This document shows positions 53,540 through 62,928 of a stretch of 64,000 bases of DNA, one piece after another. The stretch is from JBBDMX01 sp040878035. GTDB lineage: Bacteria > Planctomycetota > Phycisphaerae > Phycisphaerales > Phycisphaeraceae. The notes under the pieces were generated by a model. That model was not told the origin of the DNA and did no database searches. It saw only the letters and a list, made by a program, of their open reading frames with translations. The DNA is taken from assembly GCA_040878035.1 (NCBI GenBank), contig JBBDMX010000059.1:1-64000 (forward strand), read 5' to 3'. The translations under genes and the position numbers were made by a program. Position 1 is the first letter of the stretch, and each line of letters opens with the position of its first letter.

Positions 53540-53735
53540 GTGTATCACAACACTCCTGCCAGTCGACGCCGTGAGCTCTTATTTTATTCGTGCTCACGCA
53601 CAAATCACGTTATATCAATAACTTATGGAACAACACTCCAGGAGACGCCCATGTGCTGATTGTGCGGATTAGAGGACCGTGTTGCGTGCGGGCAACACGA
53701 AAGATGGCGCACAACACAAGGGTGTTGCGTGGACG
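53540..53735. promoter_or_regulatory. Cluster of CAACAC/GTGTTG motifs in an AT-rich gap
   Basis: CAACAC or GTGTTG occurs six times between 53540 and 53730. Two pairs form palindromes: GTGTTG-N8-CAACAC at 53680-53699 and CAACAC-AAGG-GTGTTG at 53712-53727. Part of the gap is AT-rich (TTATATCAATAACTTAT near 53612). It lies upstream of the 53500 start, so it may be an operator region. No gene seen. Confidence 0.5.
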
Positions 53736-53751
53736 CACTGGTCAAGGCCAT

Positions 53752-53813
53752 AAGCCGCTTGCGGCTTAGCCTCTGTGGCGGTGTGTTTTTTGGATGCCAA
53801 GCCGCAAGCGGCT
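53752..53813. repeat. Two AAGCCGC palindromes after rpoD
   Basis: A perfect 16-bp palindrome AAGCCGCTTGCGGCTT (53752-53767) and a second copy at 53799-53813, separated by a T-rich loop (GTGTGTTTTTTGG). Ten bases downstream of the minus-strand rpoD stop, so probably its terminator. Confidence 0.75.
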
Positions 53814-53822
53814 GGAGTTCGG

Positions 53823-55670
<1,848 letters not shown>

Positions 55671-55766
55671 GTTGTGCCTCTTAAAAGCTTGTCCGTGTCC
55701 GAGCCGCAAGGGGTAAGCTTGCGGCCGCGCCGCCGCGGGCTTACGCCGCGCGGCTCTGATTGTTCG

Positions 55767-57809
55767 TCAGCGACGTACACCGGGAAACCGCCTGGGTGAC
55801 GGGATCCGGCCGTGCTCGCTGACTTGTCGCAGCATTTGCTCAGTTCGTGGTTGTACGGTCGGTGCGCCGGCGGGCTGTAGGGGGCCTTGATCCAACGCGC
55901 CCAAGTCCGCCGACTCTGCCTCCTGCCGATATTGCCTGTCCCGGTGATACGCCAGCAGCGACGCGGCGGCGCCGTGCATCATCTGCTGCATTCGTTCGGC
56001 GTCTTGCTCGGCGGCGGCCTCCATCTCGGCGTCCGCCAGGGTGGCCAGTTCCGCCAACTCCGGCGCGCCGGCCTGGGCCAAGTCCGCCAACAAACTCGCC
56101 AGCGTCACGCTCCGGCCCTCCGCCAGATGATCGTAAAGCCACTCATAGAGGCGTCGCCCGTCGGCGCTGATCATATCCGAGGGAGGCAGCGCTTCATCCA
56201 AGGTTACGCCGTCGATCACCACGTCATGAAAGTACCCCGGCCTCTGGAGCAACCCGCCGATCACCTGCCGCTCAGCCAGTTGCAAGGCTTTGATTCTATG
56301 CTGACTCAGGCCCGAAGCAAGAGTTTGCGCAGGAATTTCGGAGGAAGTGATTCCAATTTGGTCGGACTGCCCACCCTCCTGCTCGTCGCGTCCCCCGCTG
56401 GTCTGTTCCCCTGCGCGCCGAAATGGTGCCGGCACCAGCCGATTGAGCATGTCGGCGATGACCGAATCGGACAGGTGCAGCAGTTCCGCCAGGCGTTGGA
56501 GCACCATGGACCGCCGCACCGCCGCGGTGCCCAGCGCGGGCTTGGCCAGGCCAATGTGCGCCAGGCGGCGAAGGTAGTCTTCGACCAGTCGCTGCCGGCC
56601 GGTGACGGTGTCGGCCTTCTCCAATTGCTCGCGGACGCGCTGGAACTGATACGTCAGCGCATCGGTCGCCGCCGTCATCGACGCCTGCCAGCGCGCCAGG
56701 CCGTCGGCCTGCTCCAGCAGGTCGGCCGGGTCTAGCTCATCGGGCAGCACGGCGATGGCCACGTCCACATCCTGCGTCAGAAACACCTCAACCGCCCGGT
56801 CGGCAGCCTTGATCCCCGCCTCGTCGGCGTCGTAGATCAGCACCACTTTGTCGCAATAGCGGCGAAGCTCCGCCACGTGCTGCGACGTCAGGGCCGTGCC
56901 CAGCGTCGCCACCACGTTTTTCACCCCCGCCTGATGGCAGGCGATCACATCGGTGTAGCCCTCGACGATCACTGCCGTGCGGCTGTCGATGATCGCCTTC
57001 TTGGCCAGGTGCAGGCCATAGAGCGTCGCCGATTTGTTGAAGAGCTTGTGCTCGGGGCTGTTAAGGTATTTGGGCTCGTCGTCCGGGCGCAGCTTGCGGC
57101 CGCCAAAGGCGATGGGCCGGCCGATGGCGTCGCAGATGGGGAACATCAGGCGGTGACGGAAGCGGTCGTAATAAGATGTCGGATTTCGGATTTCGGATTT
57201 CGGATTTGAACTCTGGTCACTGGTGCGGGCGGTAATAAGGCCCGCCAGTTCCAGCGCGTGCGCATCCCACTTTTTATCGAAGGCGGTCAGCGCCAGGCCG
57301 TCCCAGCGGTCCGGGGCGTAGCCGATCTGGAAGGCCTCGACCATTTCGGGGTTGATGTTGCGCTTGGCGACGTAGTCGCGGGCAAACTGGCCGTGCGTGG
57401 CGTGGCGGAGCATGGCCTGGAAAAAACTCACGCCCACCGTGTTGGCCTGACCGATCAACTGCCGCTCGGTCGGCCCCTCTGGTTCTTCCTCCCTCGTTCC
57501 ACTTCGCGGGCTCCGGGGCCGTTCTTCGATTTTGATCCCCGCCCGTTCCGCCAGGTACTTGATGGCCTCGGGGAAGGTCATCTTGTGATAGCTCATCACG
57601 AAGGCGAACGCATCGCCGCCGGCGCCGCAGGAGAAGCACTTGTAAATCTGCTTGGCGGGCGAGACGTGCATCGAGGGGTTTTTGTCGTCGTGGAAGGGGC
57701 ACAGGCCCAGGAACTCCTTGCCCTTGGGCCGCAGCGCCACCTGCTCGCCGATGAGGCGCACCAGATCGGTGGCCTGTTGTACCTGGTTTTTGACGTCGTC
57801 ACGGTTCAT
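55767..57809 (-). CDS. dnaG: DNA primase
   Basis: A 680-residue primase that makes RNA primers for replication. The N-terminal zinc site is C37, H40, C58, C61 (GLCPFH...YKCFSCGAGG). The TOPRIM region has VIVEGYTDVIACHQAG and LIYDADEAG; the C-terminal part is the helicase-interacting domain. Residues about 198-212 (QSSNPKSEIRNPTS) are an insert encoded by four CGGATTT heptamers (57180-57207), a repeat found in non-coding DNA. ATG 57809 gives the canonical start. rpoD follows. Confidence 0.95.
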   Translation of the reverse strand: MNRDDVKNQVQQATDLVRLIGEQVALRPKGKEFLGLCPFHDDKNPSMHVSPAKQIYKCFSCGAGGDAFAFVMSYHKMTFPEAIKYLAERAGIKIEERPRSPRSGTREEEPEGPTERQLIGQANTVGVSFFQAMLRHATHGQFARDYVAKRNINPEMVEAFQIGYAPDRWDGLALTAFDKKWDAHALELAGLITARTSDQSSNPKSEIRNPTSYYDRFRHRLMFPICDAIGRPIAFGGRKLRPDDEPKYLNSPEHKLFNKSATLYGLHLAKKAIIDSRTAVIVEGYTDVIACHQAGVKNVVATLGTALTSQHVAELRRYCDKVVLIYDADEAGIKAADRAVEVFLTQDVDVAIAVLPDELDPADLLEQADGLARWQASMTAATDALTYQFQRVREQLEKADTVTGRQRLVEDYLRRLAHIGLAKPALGTAAVRRSMVLQRLAELLHLSDSVIADMLNRLVPAPFRRAGEQTSGGRDEQEGGQSDQIGITSSEIPAQTLASGLSQHRIKALQLAERQVIGGLLQRPGYFHDVVIDGVTLDEALPPSDMISADGRRLYEWLYDHLAEGRSVTLASLLADLAQAGAPELAELATLADAEMEAAAEQDAERMQQMMHGAAASLLAYHRDRQYRQEAESADLGALDQGPLQPAGAPTVQPRTEQMLRQVSEHGRIPSPRRFPGVRR

Positions 57810-57832
57810 CGGGCGAGATTCAACTTTCGTGT

Positions 57833-57848
57833 AAGCCGCCAGCGGCTT
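57833..57848. repeat. AAGCCGC palindrome upstream of dnaG
   Basis: AAGCCGCCAGCGGCTT, one centre mismatch from the consensus, 24 bases upstream of the dnaG start. Confidence 0.65.
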
Positions 57849-58083
57849 CGCGCAGCAGTCCGACCGCGCGAGTTTGCCCCGCACCGCTCAACCGCCCTCG
57901 ATTGTCAATTCCAAAACCCGAAGATCGTTGCATCTATCGCGCCGTGGTGTTGATATGGCTGCTGATAGTAGACCTTCGCCCAATCCATGTTCCAACCGTC
58001 AGAAGCATGCCACAGGAACGGTCCGGCGGCAAGAGTAGATCGCCCTAAATCGTAGCAGTCAGGTGATTTCCAGTATAGAGCGC

Positions 58084-58189
58084 GGGGATACCGGGGAATT
58101 CAGGGGGTATTCGGGGGATATCCGGGGGAATATCCGGGGGATTGCGGGGTGAAACCGGGGAGATCCGTGGGATCCGGGGGATCCGGGGG
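58084..58189 (+). repeat. Phased G-run array (G-quadruplex-prone)
   Basis: Eleven G-runs of three to five, starting at 58084, 58093, 58103, 58113, 58124, 58136, 58146, 58157, 58169, 58176 and 58185. The spacing averages about ten bases. Between them recur ATCC, ATTC and AATAT. It fills the gap from rpmB (ends 58226) towards dnaG (starts 57809); the gap 57849-58083 shows no gene. Confidence 0.85.
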
Positions 58190-58225
58190 CAAACCCAGGA
58201 TATGGGTGCCGAAACGGACTACCGT

Positions 58226-58516
58226 TCAGGCCTCCGCCGGCGCCGCCGCGTCCGCAGCCACCTCAGGCTTGTAGGCGTACTTGCGCTTGAGCGGCTTGAC
58301 CACCATGCCCATGCGCATGGCCTTGGCGGAAACCTTGATCCGCTGCACCGAGCCCTCGATCAGCGCCGTGACCGTGTGGATATTGGCGCGGAAGGAGCGC
58401 TTGGTCTTGCCGGTGACCTTGGTGCCCACGCCGCCGAGGTATTTGGCCTTGCCGCGCCGCGTGTACTGGAAACCCGAAGTCGTCTTTCGACCGGTAAACT
58501 TGCAGACTCGTGGCAT
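58226..58516 (-). CDS. rpmB: 50S ribosomal protein L28
   Basis: A 96-residue basic protein matching bL28 (CKFTGRKTTSGFQYTRRGKA, KRSFRANIHTVTALIEGSVQ, RIKVSAKAMRMGMVVKPLKR). The C-terminus is extended by an Ala-rich acidic tail (PEVAADAAAPAEA). ATG 58516 has GAGGATCG upstream. The usual rpmG partner is absent. Confidence 0.93.
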   Translation of the reverse strand: MPRVCKFTGRKTTSGFQYTRRGKAKYLGGVGTKVTGKTKRSFRANIHTVTALIEGSVQRIKVSAKAMRMGMVVKPLKRKYAYKPEVAADAAAPAEA

Positions 58517-58599
58517 CGTCGATCCTCGTTGGAAGCGCTATAGGTAAAAAACCGAAGTCCATCAGTTTACCCAATCCCCGGGCCATGGCAAATCGAGGG

Positions 58600-58762
58600 A
58601 AAGTGAAAAGTAAAAGGCGAACGGTGAAAAGTAAAAAGCAGGAAACAAGAGAAGCAAGCCCCGGGCATGCCCGCCCGGGGGCTTACCGGGGATCGCCGAC
58701 GAGCTTCCAGAGGCTCCTCCGACTTTTTACTTCCCACTTTTTACTTTTCACTTTTCATTTTC
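58600..58762. repeat. Long purine/pyrimidine hairpin repeat H7
   Basis: Left arm reiterates GTGAAAAGTAAAAAG, right arm CTTTTTACTTTTCACTTTTC. The centre holds a CCCCGGGCATGCCCGCCCGG palindrome. It occupies the divergent gap between rpmB and rpoZ. Confidence 0.82.
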
Positions 58763-58778
58763 ACGCCCCCGCCCGGAT

Positions 58779-58808
58779 TTGCCCACTGGCGGGCAGGCAG
58801 GGTATACT
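58779..58808 (+). promoter_or_regulatory. Candidate sigma-70 promoter of rpoZ
   Basis: TTGCCC (58779-58784), an 18-base spacer and TATACT (58803-58808), about 50 bases before rpoZ. Confidence 0.6.
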
Positions 58809-58856
58809 CTGGGGCTCGCTTCCTATTCGGCAATCCCCTTTGGAGTTGGACCATCC

Positions 58857-59087
58857 ATGATTGAAGCCCTCAAAGGCGAAGACATCGTCAAGCGCGTCGG
58901 CGGGCGATTCAAGCTCTGCGCCCTGATTCAACACCGGATCCGTGAATTAATGGAAGGCTCCCGCCCGCTGGTCGAACGCAAGGGCCGCAGCGACCTGGAG
59001 ATCGCCATCGAGGAAATCGCCCAGGGCAAGATCGCCATCGAGTTCGAGGCCGTCGAAGCCAAGAGCAAAGAAGATGAAGTCGGCTGA
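58857..59087 (+). CDS. rpoZ: RNA polymerase omega subunit
   Basis: A 76-residue protein matching RpoZ (KGEDIVKRVGGRFKLCALIQ, HRIRELMEGSRPLVERKGRS, DLEIAIEEIAQGKIAI), the small subunit that stabilises the beta-prime subunit. ATG 58857 gives the canonical start. The stop is followed at once by H8; coaC-like gene next, as in many genomes (rpoZ-coaBC). Confidence 0.93.
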   Translation: MIEALKGEDIVKRVGGRFKLCALIQHRIRELMEGSRPLVERKGRSDLEIAIEEIAQGKIAIEFEAVEAKSKEDEVG

Positions 59088-59088
59088 G

Positions 59089-59190
59089 TTGGAAAGTAAA
59101 GTGGAAAGTAGAAAGTAGAAAGTAAGAAGTGCTCGCCCAAGGGCTTTTCGTACTTTTCACTTTATACCTTTTACTTTTCACTTTTCAGTT
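59089..59190. repeat. Purine/pyrimidine hairpin repeat H8
   Basis: Left arm reiterates GGAAAGTAAAGTGGAAAGTA, right arm TACTTTTCACTTTATACC to CTTTTCAG; centre GCTCGCCC-AAGGGC. It fills the gap between rpoZ and the coaC-like gene. Confidence 0.8.
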
Positions 59191-59204
59191 GTCATCGCAT
59201 CGCC

Positions 59205-59795
59205 ATGGCTGATGCCCCCCCTTCCAACCCCTGGTCCAACCGCAAGGTGATCGTCGCGGTCACCGGCGGGATCGCCGCGTTCAAGTCGGCGACGCTGGTG
59301 AGCCGCCTGGTGCAGCAGGGCGCCGCCGTGCGGGTCATCATGACCGAGGCCGGCACGCGCTTCATTACGCCGTTGACCATGCAGGCCCTGTCCGGCTCGG
59401 TGGTGCTCACGAGCATCTGGCAGGCGGACGATCGGCCGGATTCGCAGCACATCGGCCTGGCGCGCTGGTGCGACCTATTGATCATCGCCCCGGCCAGCGC
59501 CGATATCATCGCCAAGCTGGCCGCGGGACTGACCGACGATCTGGTGTCACTGACGGCCTGTGCCCTGCCGCGCTCGCCGCATGCCACGCCCCTGCTGCTG
59601 GCGCCGGCGATGAACGCCGACATGTGGGCCAACCCGATCGTGCAGCGCAACGTGGCGACGGCGCGCGACGTCCTGGGCTGCCGATTGGTCGGCCCGGAGG
59701 AAGGCTGGCAGGCCTGCCGCACGAAAGGCGCGGGGCGCATGGCGGAGCCGGAGGCGATCATCGCGGCCGCAGCGGAGTTGATTTCGGAGCACTGA
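59205..59795 (+). CDS. Phosphopantothenoylcysteine decarboxylase-like flavoprotein (CoaC)
   Basis: A 196-residue HFCD flavoprotein: KVIVAVTGGIAAFKS, His82 (QHIGLARW), APAMNADMW (133-141) and the catalytic Cys171 (QACRTKGAGRM). It corresponds to the decarboxylase half of CoaBC in coenzyme A synthesis. The CoaB synthetase half is missing, so it is either a monofunctional CoaC or another HFCD-type enzyme. It follows rpoZ on the same strand. Confidence 0.85.
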   Translation: MADAPPSNPWSNRKVIVAVTGGIAAFKSATLVSRLVQQGAAVRVIMTEAGTRFITPLTMQALSGSVVLTSIWQADDRPDSQHIGLARWCDLLIIAPASADIIAKLAAGLTDDLVSLTACALPRSPHATPLLLAPAMNADMWANPIVQRNVATARDVLGCRLVGPEEGWQACRTKGAGRMAEPEAIIAAAAELISEH

Positions 59796-59867
59796 TTCTG
59801 CTTTTGCGAAAGTGAAGCCCGGCCATGCGAGTCTTCGAGCTTGGCCGGGATTTCCTCCGCATCGATC

Positions 59868-59905
59868 CCCGGCAAGCCCCCCAAGCGGGGCATGCCGGGG
59901 CTTGG
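59868..59905. repeat. Palindromic GC repeat, reverse copy of 38905
   Basis: The reverse complement shares GGCATGCCCCGCTTGGGGG with 38905-38936. It lies between convergent coaC-like and PPOX-like genes. Confidence 0.6.
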
Positions 59906-59914
59906 CGGGGTGCT

Positions 59915-60376
59915 TCAAAAAACCGTATCCACCTTGAATCCGAACCCCCGGCGGTTGTCGATCCAACGCAACCACCTCGGCGTCACCTCGTAGAACCGTT
60001 CACCACTGATCCGCTGCTTGAATAATGCGCTGGCGGCGATCAAGGGATACTTGCGGGCATAGGTGGCCAAGGCGTGGCGCGCCTCGGCGGTGCCCGGCGC
60101 CAGCGCGCGCGCCGCACCCTGAATCTGTAGGCCATGCAGTTGCAGGGCCTGATCGGTATGGGCGTAGATGGTCAGGGCGACACCTGGGCGGCCGACCAAA
60201 TGCCGGCTATGCGCCGAGGCCGGATTGCTGACCCAGTACAGCCGCCAGTCAGCATCGCTGGCGTACCACAAGTTGGCGGCATGCGGCAGACCGGCGTCGT
60301 CCACCGTCGCCAGGCCCGCGACCCGCGCGTCGCCAAGAAACCGCGCCACCTCGTCTCGGATCTCAGGTTCGAGCAT
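59915..60376 (-). CDS. Pyridoxamine 5'-phosphate oxidase-family protein
   Basis: A 153-residue split-barrel FMN-binding protein (VAGLATVDDAGLPHAANLWY, RLYWVSNPASAHSRHL, GVALTIYAHT, ALQLHGLQIQGAARAL, C-terminal FYEVTPRWLRWIDNRRGFGF). Relatives bind FMN, F420 or heme; the cofactor is not assigned. ATG 60376 is chosen because the longer reading covers the MFS gene end. Confidence 0.82.
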   Translation of the reverse strand: MLEPEIRDEVARFLGDARVAGLATVDDAGLPHAANLWYASDADWRLYWVSNPASAHSRHLVGRPGVALTIYAHTDQALQLHGLQIQGAARALAPGTAEARHALATYARKYPLIAASALFKQRISGERFYEVTPRWLRWIDNRRGFGFKVDTVF

Positions 60377-60393
60377 AGTCAGGGCAAAGTGGA

Positions 60394-61845
60394 TCAGTGC
60401 AGGGTCTCGACCGCCGGCGTGGTCGATTCGGCGCGTTGCCAGGGCACGAAGCGCGTGGCCAGCAGAAAGACCAGGCCGGCGCCCACGAGGCCGGCGCCAA
60501 AGAGGGTCAGCGTCGCACGGATGCCCATGAACTGCCCGAGAATGCCGCCGGCAAACGCGCCCAGGGGCATGCCCCCGCGAAACGCCAGCATCTGGAGGCT
60601 CATCATTCGCCCACGCACATGGTCCGGCGAGGAATACAGGACGGCCGTATTGAGGCGGACCATGATACCGATAAACAAACCCCCGGTTGCGGCGCAAAGC
60701 AGGTACAAGAGCAAGAGGGAATCACTTTGGCCGATCTTCATTTCCACCAGGCCCAGCAGGATGATGATGGGCATGGCGCGCCAGGGCGTGGGGCCATGCC
60801 GGCTGCGTGCGGCCATGAGCACGGCGGCAAGCATGGCGCCGCCGCCGAACCACACCAGCGTGCCGGCGAAGCTGCGTGCGTCGCCGCCGTGCAGGTCGCT
60901 GACCACCGCCGCCAGCAACTTGGTGATCGGCGCCGACAGAAAGCCCGTGGTGACGATCAGGAGCAGGATGACGCCCAGGTCGGCGCGGCGGCGAACAAAC
61001 GCCAGGCCCTGACGGAAGCTCTGGAGCATCGGCCGGTGCTGCACGATCGGCATGGGGATCGCCGGAATGCACAGCAGCGCCGCGATCACCGCCAGGAAGC
61101 TCACGGCGTTAATGGCAAAGCTCCAGGTCGCCCCGAAGTAGAACAGCACCACCCCGCCCAGCGCCGGGCCCAGCATGCGCGAAATGTTGAACTGGAGCGA
61201 ACCCAGCGCCACGGCATTGGACAAATCCTCACGGCCCACCAGCGAGGGCAGCATCGACTGCGCCGCGGGAATGCGCACTGCATCGCCCAGGCCGTTGACC
61301 GCCGAGAAGCACACGATGTGCCATGGCCGCAGTCGCCCCGTCGCCGCCAGCAGCGACAACAGCGCCGCCAGCACCGCCTGGTAGGCATTGGTGATGATCA
61401 GCAGGTGCTTGCGGTTGATTCGGTCCGCCAACACGCCCGCCAGGGGCAGCATGAGAATCAGGGCGATGCCCTCGCCAAAGGCATTAAGCCCCAGCCAGAA
61501 CTTGCCCGTCGTGCCGCTCAAGTCATTGACCAGCCAGTCGCGGGCGATGTTCTGCATCCACGAACCGATGTTCGACACCAGGGCGCCGGCCCAGACGATG
61601 CGGTAATAGGGATAGCGCAACGCCGAGAAGGCGTGGCGCAGGCCACGCACGGGCAACATGATGGGGCCGATGATGCCCTCGGACCGGCCGAGGTTGGCCA
61701 GCAGCGCCGACCATCGACCCGAGACGCGCTCGCGATGGCCCTCGACAATCAGCGCCGGATCCTGGGCGTCGCCCTCACGCGACGCATCGGCGCCACTACC
61801 CGGCAACGGGGACGGATCGGAAAAATCAGACGAACGCTCGGACAT
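60394..61845 (-). CDS. MFS transporter (EntS/MFS_3-like)
   Basis: A 483-residue protein with 12 predicted helices after a 70-residue hydrophilic N-terminus. Hallmarks of the MFS_3 group are visible: RIVWAGALVSNIGSWMQNIA, DWLVNDLSGTTGKFWLG and the loop GVLADRINRKHLLI. Such proteins often export siderophores or other small molecules. ATG 61845 has AAGG upstream. Substrate unknown. The PPOX-like gene follows 17 bases after the stop. Confidence 0.85.
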   Translation of the reverse strand: MSERSSDFSDPSPLPGSGADASREGDAQDPALIVEGHRERVSGRWSALLANLGRSEGIIGPIMLPVRGLRHAFSALRYPYYRIVWAGALVSNIGSWMQNIARDWLVNDLSGTTGKFWLGLNAFGEGIALILMLPLAGVLADRINRKHLLIITNAYQAVLAALLSLLAATGRLRPWHIVCFSAVNGLGDAVRIPAAQSMLPSLVGREDLSNAVALGSLQFNISRMLGPALGGVVLFYFGATWSFAINAVSFLAVIAALLCIPAIPMPIVQHRPMLQSFRQGLAFVRRRADLGVILLLIVTTGFLSAPITKLLAAVVSDLHGGDARSFAGTLVWFGGGAMLAAVLMAARSRHGPTPWRAMPIIILLGLVEMKIGQSDSLLLLYLLCAATGGLFIGIMVRLNTAVLYSSPDHVRGRMMSLQMLAFRGGMPLGAFAGGILGQFMGIRATLTLFGAGLVGAGLVFLLATRFVPWQRAESTTPAVETLH

Positions 61846-61894
61846 CACAGCCTTGGAGGATACCTAGCCACAGCGAACAAGGCGCGGCGTAGCC

Positions 61895-61945
61895 GTCACC
61901 GAAGAAAACAGCCGCGGACAAATGCGCATGAACGCGGCTCCTCGG
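61895..61945. repeat. Fragment of the GCGGATGAACGCGG word family
   Basis: AACAGCCGCGGACAAATGCG and CATGAACGCGGC resemble the outer arm of H4 (24466). Only one arm is present. Confidence 0.4.
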
Positions 61946-61948
61946 ACC

Positions 61949-62848
61949 CTACTCCGGCGACGACGTCGCCGACTCGGTTGACCGGCGATAGTCCGACGGG
62001 CTTAGTCCCATTTCCTTGTGGAACACCCGGCTGAAGTAGAAAGCATCAGGGAACCCCACCGCGGCGCCGGCGGCACGAATGGTCAGCCCGCCATGTGCCA
62101 GCAGGTGCGCCGCGCGTTCGAGCTTGAGCCGGCGATGGTGCTGGAGCGGTGTCACGCCCAGTGCCTTGCGAAACAGGCGATTGAGATGCTGCGGCGAATA
62201 GCCCACCAACCTCGCCAGTTCCGCGAGGTCCAAGTCCTGCGCCACGCGCTCCTGAAGAATCTCCAGCACGCGGCGAAGCAGGGGATCGACCGCGGCGCTG
62301 TCGCGATGCTCATCGGGCGACTGGCGCAGCAGCAGTTCCAGCACGATCAGCCGGGCCCATCCGGCCTGGTACGATCGGCACACCGCCGGCTCGGCGCCCA
62401 ATCGCTCCCACTCGACTCGAGCCCCGCGCAGATAGCGCTCCAGCCGGCTCCGCGACGCCACGGGCAAACTACGCGGCGGGGTCAGCAACGCAAACACGTC
62501 CTGACCGCCCGGCAGCGTCGGCTCCACGTGAATTGACAACAGCGTCAACTTCTTGCTCAGGCTGTAGCCCCGATGCAACACGTGCGGCGGCACAACCGCC
62601 AACCGCCCCCGCTCCAGCGGGTGCTCCTGCCCATCGATCACCCACATCGCCCGCCCCCGCGGCACGTGGATGAAGTTCCAGTCCTGCACGATCCGCGGCG
62701 GCAGCGTGTAGCCGTTCTCCAGCCGCTGGTACGTGCAGATGTTCGTGCGCACCCGCAAGTGGAGCAGCACGAAACTTAGCAGCGAATCGCGAACCGGTAG
62801 TTGGACCGCCGTGGCGCCCATGATCCGCGACAAGGTACGCCAGATCAT
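61949..62848 (-). CDS. AraC-family transcriptional regulator
   Basis: A 299-residue regulator: an N-terminal cupin-like sensing domain (FIHVPRGRAMWVIDGQEHPL, VVPPHVLHRGYSLS) and two C-terminal helix-turn-helix motifs (DLDLAELARLVGYSPQHLNR, AAGAAVGFPDAFYFSRVFHK, ending GLSPSDYRRS). It is typical of sugar-responsive activators. It lies upstream of MFS on the same strand and next to the URO-D-like gene; target genes unknown. Confidence 0.9.
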   Translation of the reverse strand: MIWRTLSRIMGATAVQLPVRDSLLSFVLLHLRVRTNICTYQRLENGYTLPPRIVQDWNFIHVPRGRAMWVIDGQEHPLERGRLAVVPPHVLHRGYSLSKKLTLLSIHVEPTLPGGQDVFALLTPPRSLPVASRSRLERYLRGARVEWERLGAEPAVCRSYQAGWARLIVLELLLRQSPDEHRDSAAVDPLLRRVLEILQERVAQDLDLAELARLVGYSPQHLNRLFRKALGVTPLQHHRRLKLERAAHLLAHGGLTIRAAGAAVGFPDAFYFSRVFHKEMGLSPSDYRRSTESATSSPE

Positions 62849-62870
62849 GACCGTCGGCGAATGACAAACC

Positions 62871-62910
62871 GTTTAGCGGGCATACGCCCGTAGGGTGACG
62901 CCAAGCGTCC
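62871..62910. repeat. Interrupted copy of the 26-bp repeat
   Basis: GTTTAGCGGG, a 13-base interruption, then GGTGACGC-CA-AGCGTCCC. Related to 16858-16883 and 1298-1323. Confidence 0.6.
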
Positions 62911-62928
62911 CACGGGCCGTGCGGAACT

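Noticed and set aside
58084..58189. CRISPR array reading of the G-run stretch
   Set aside because: Units are about ten bases, no 20-40-bp direct repeats with spacers, and no cas genes.
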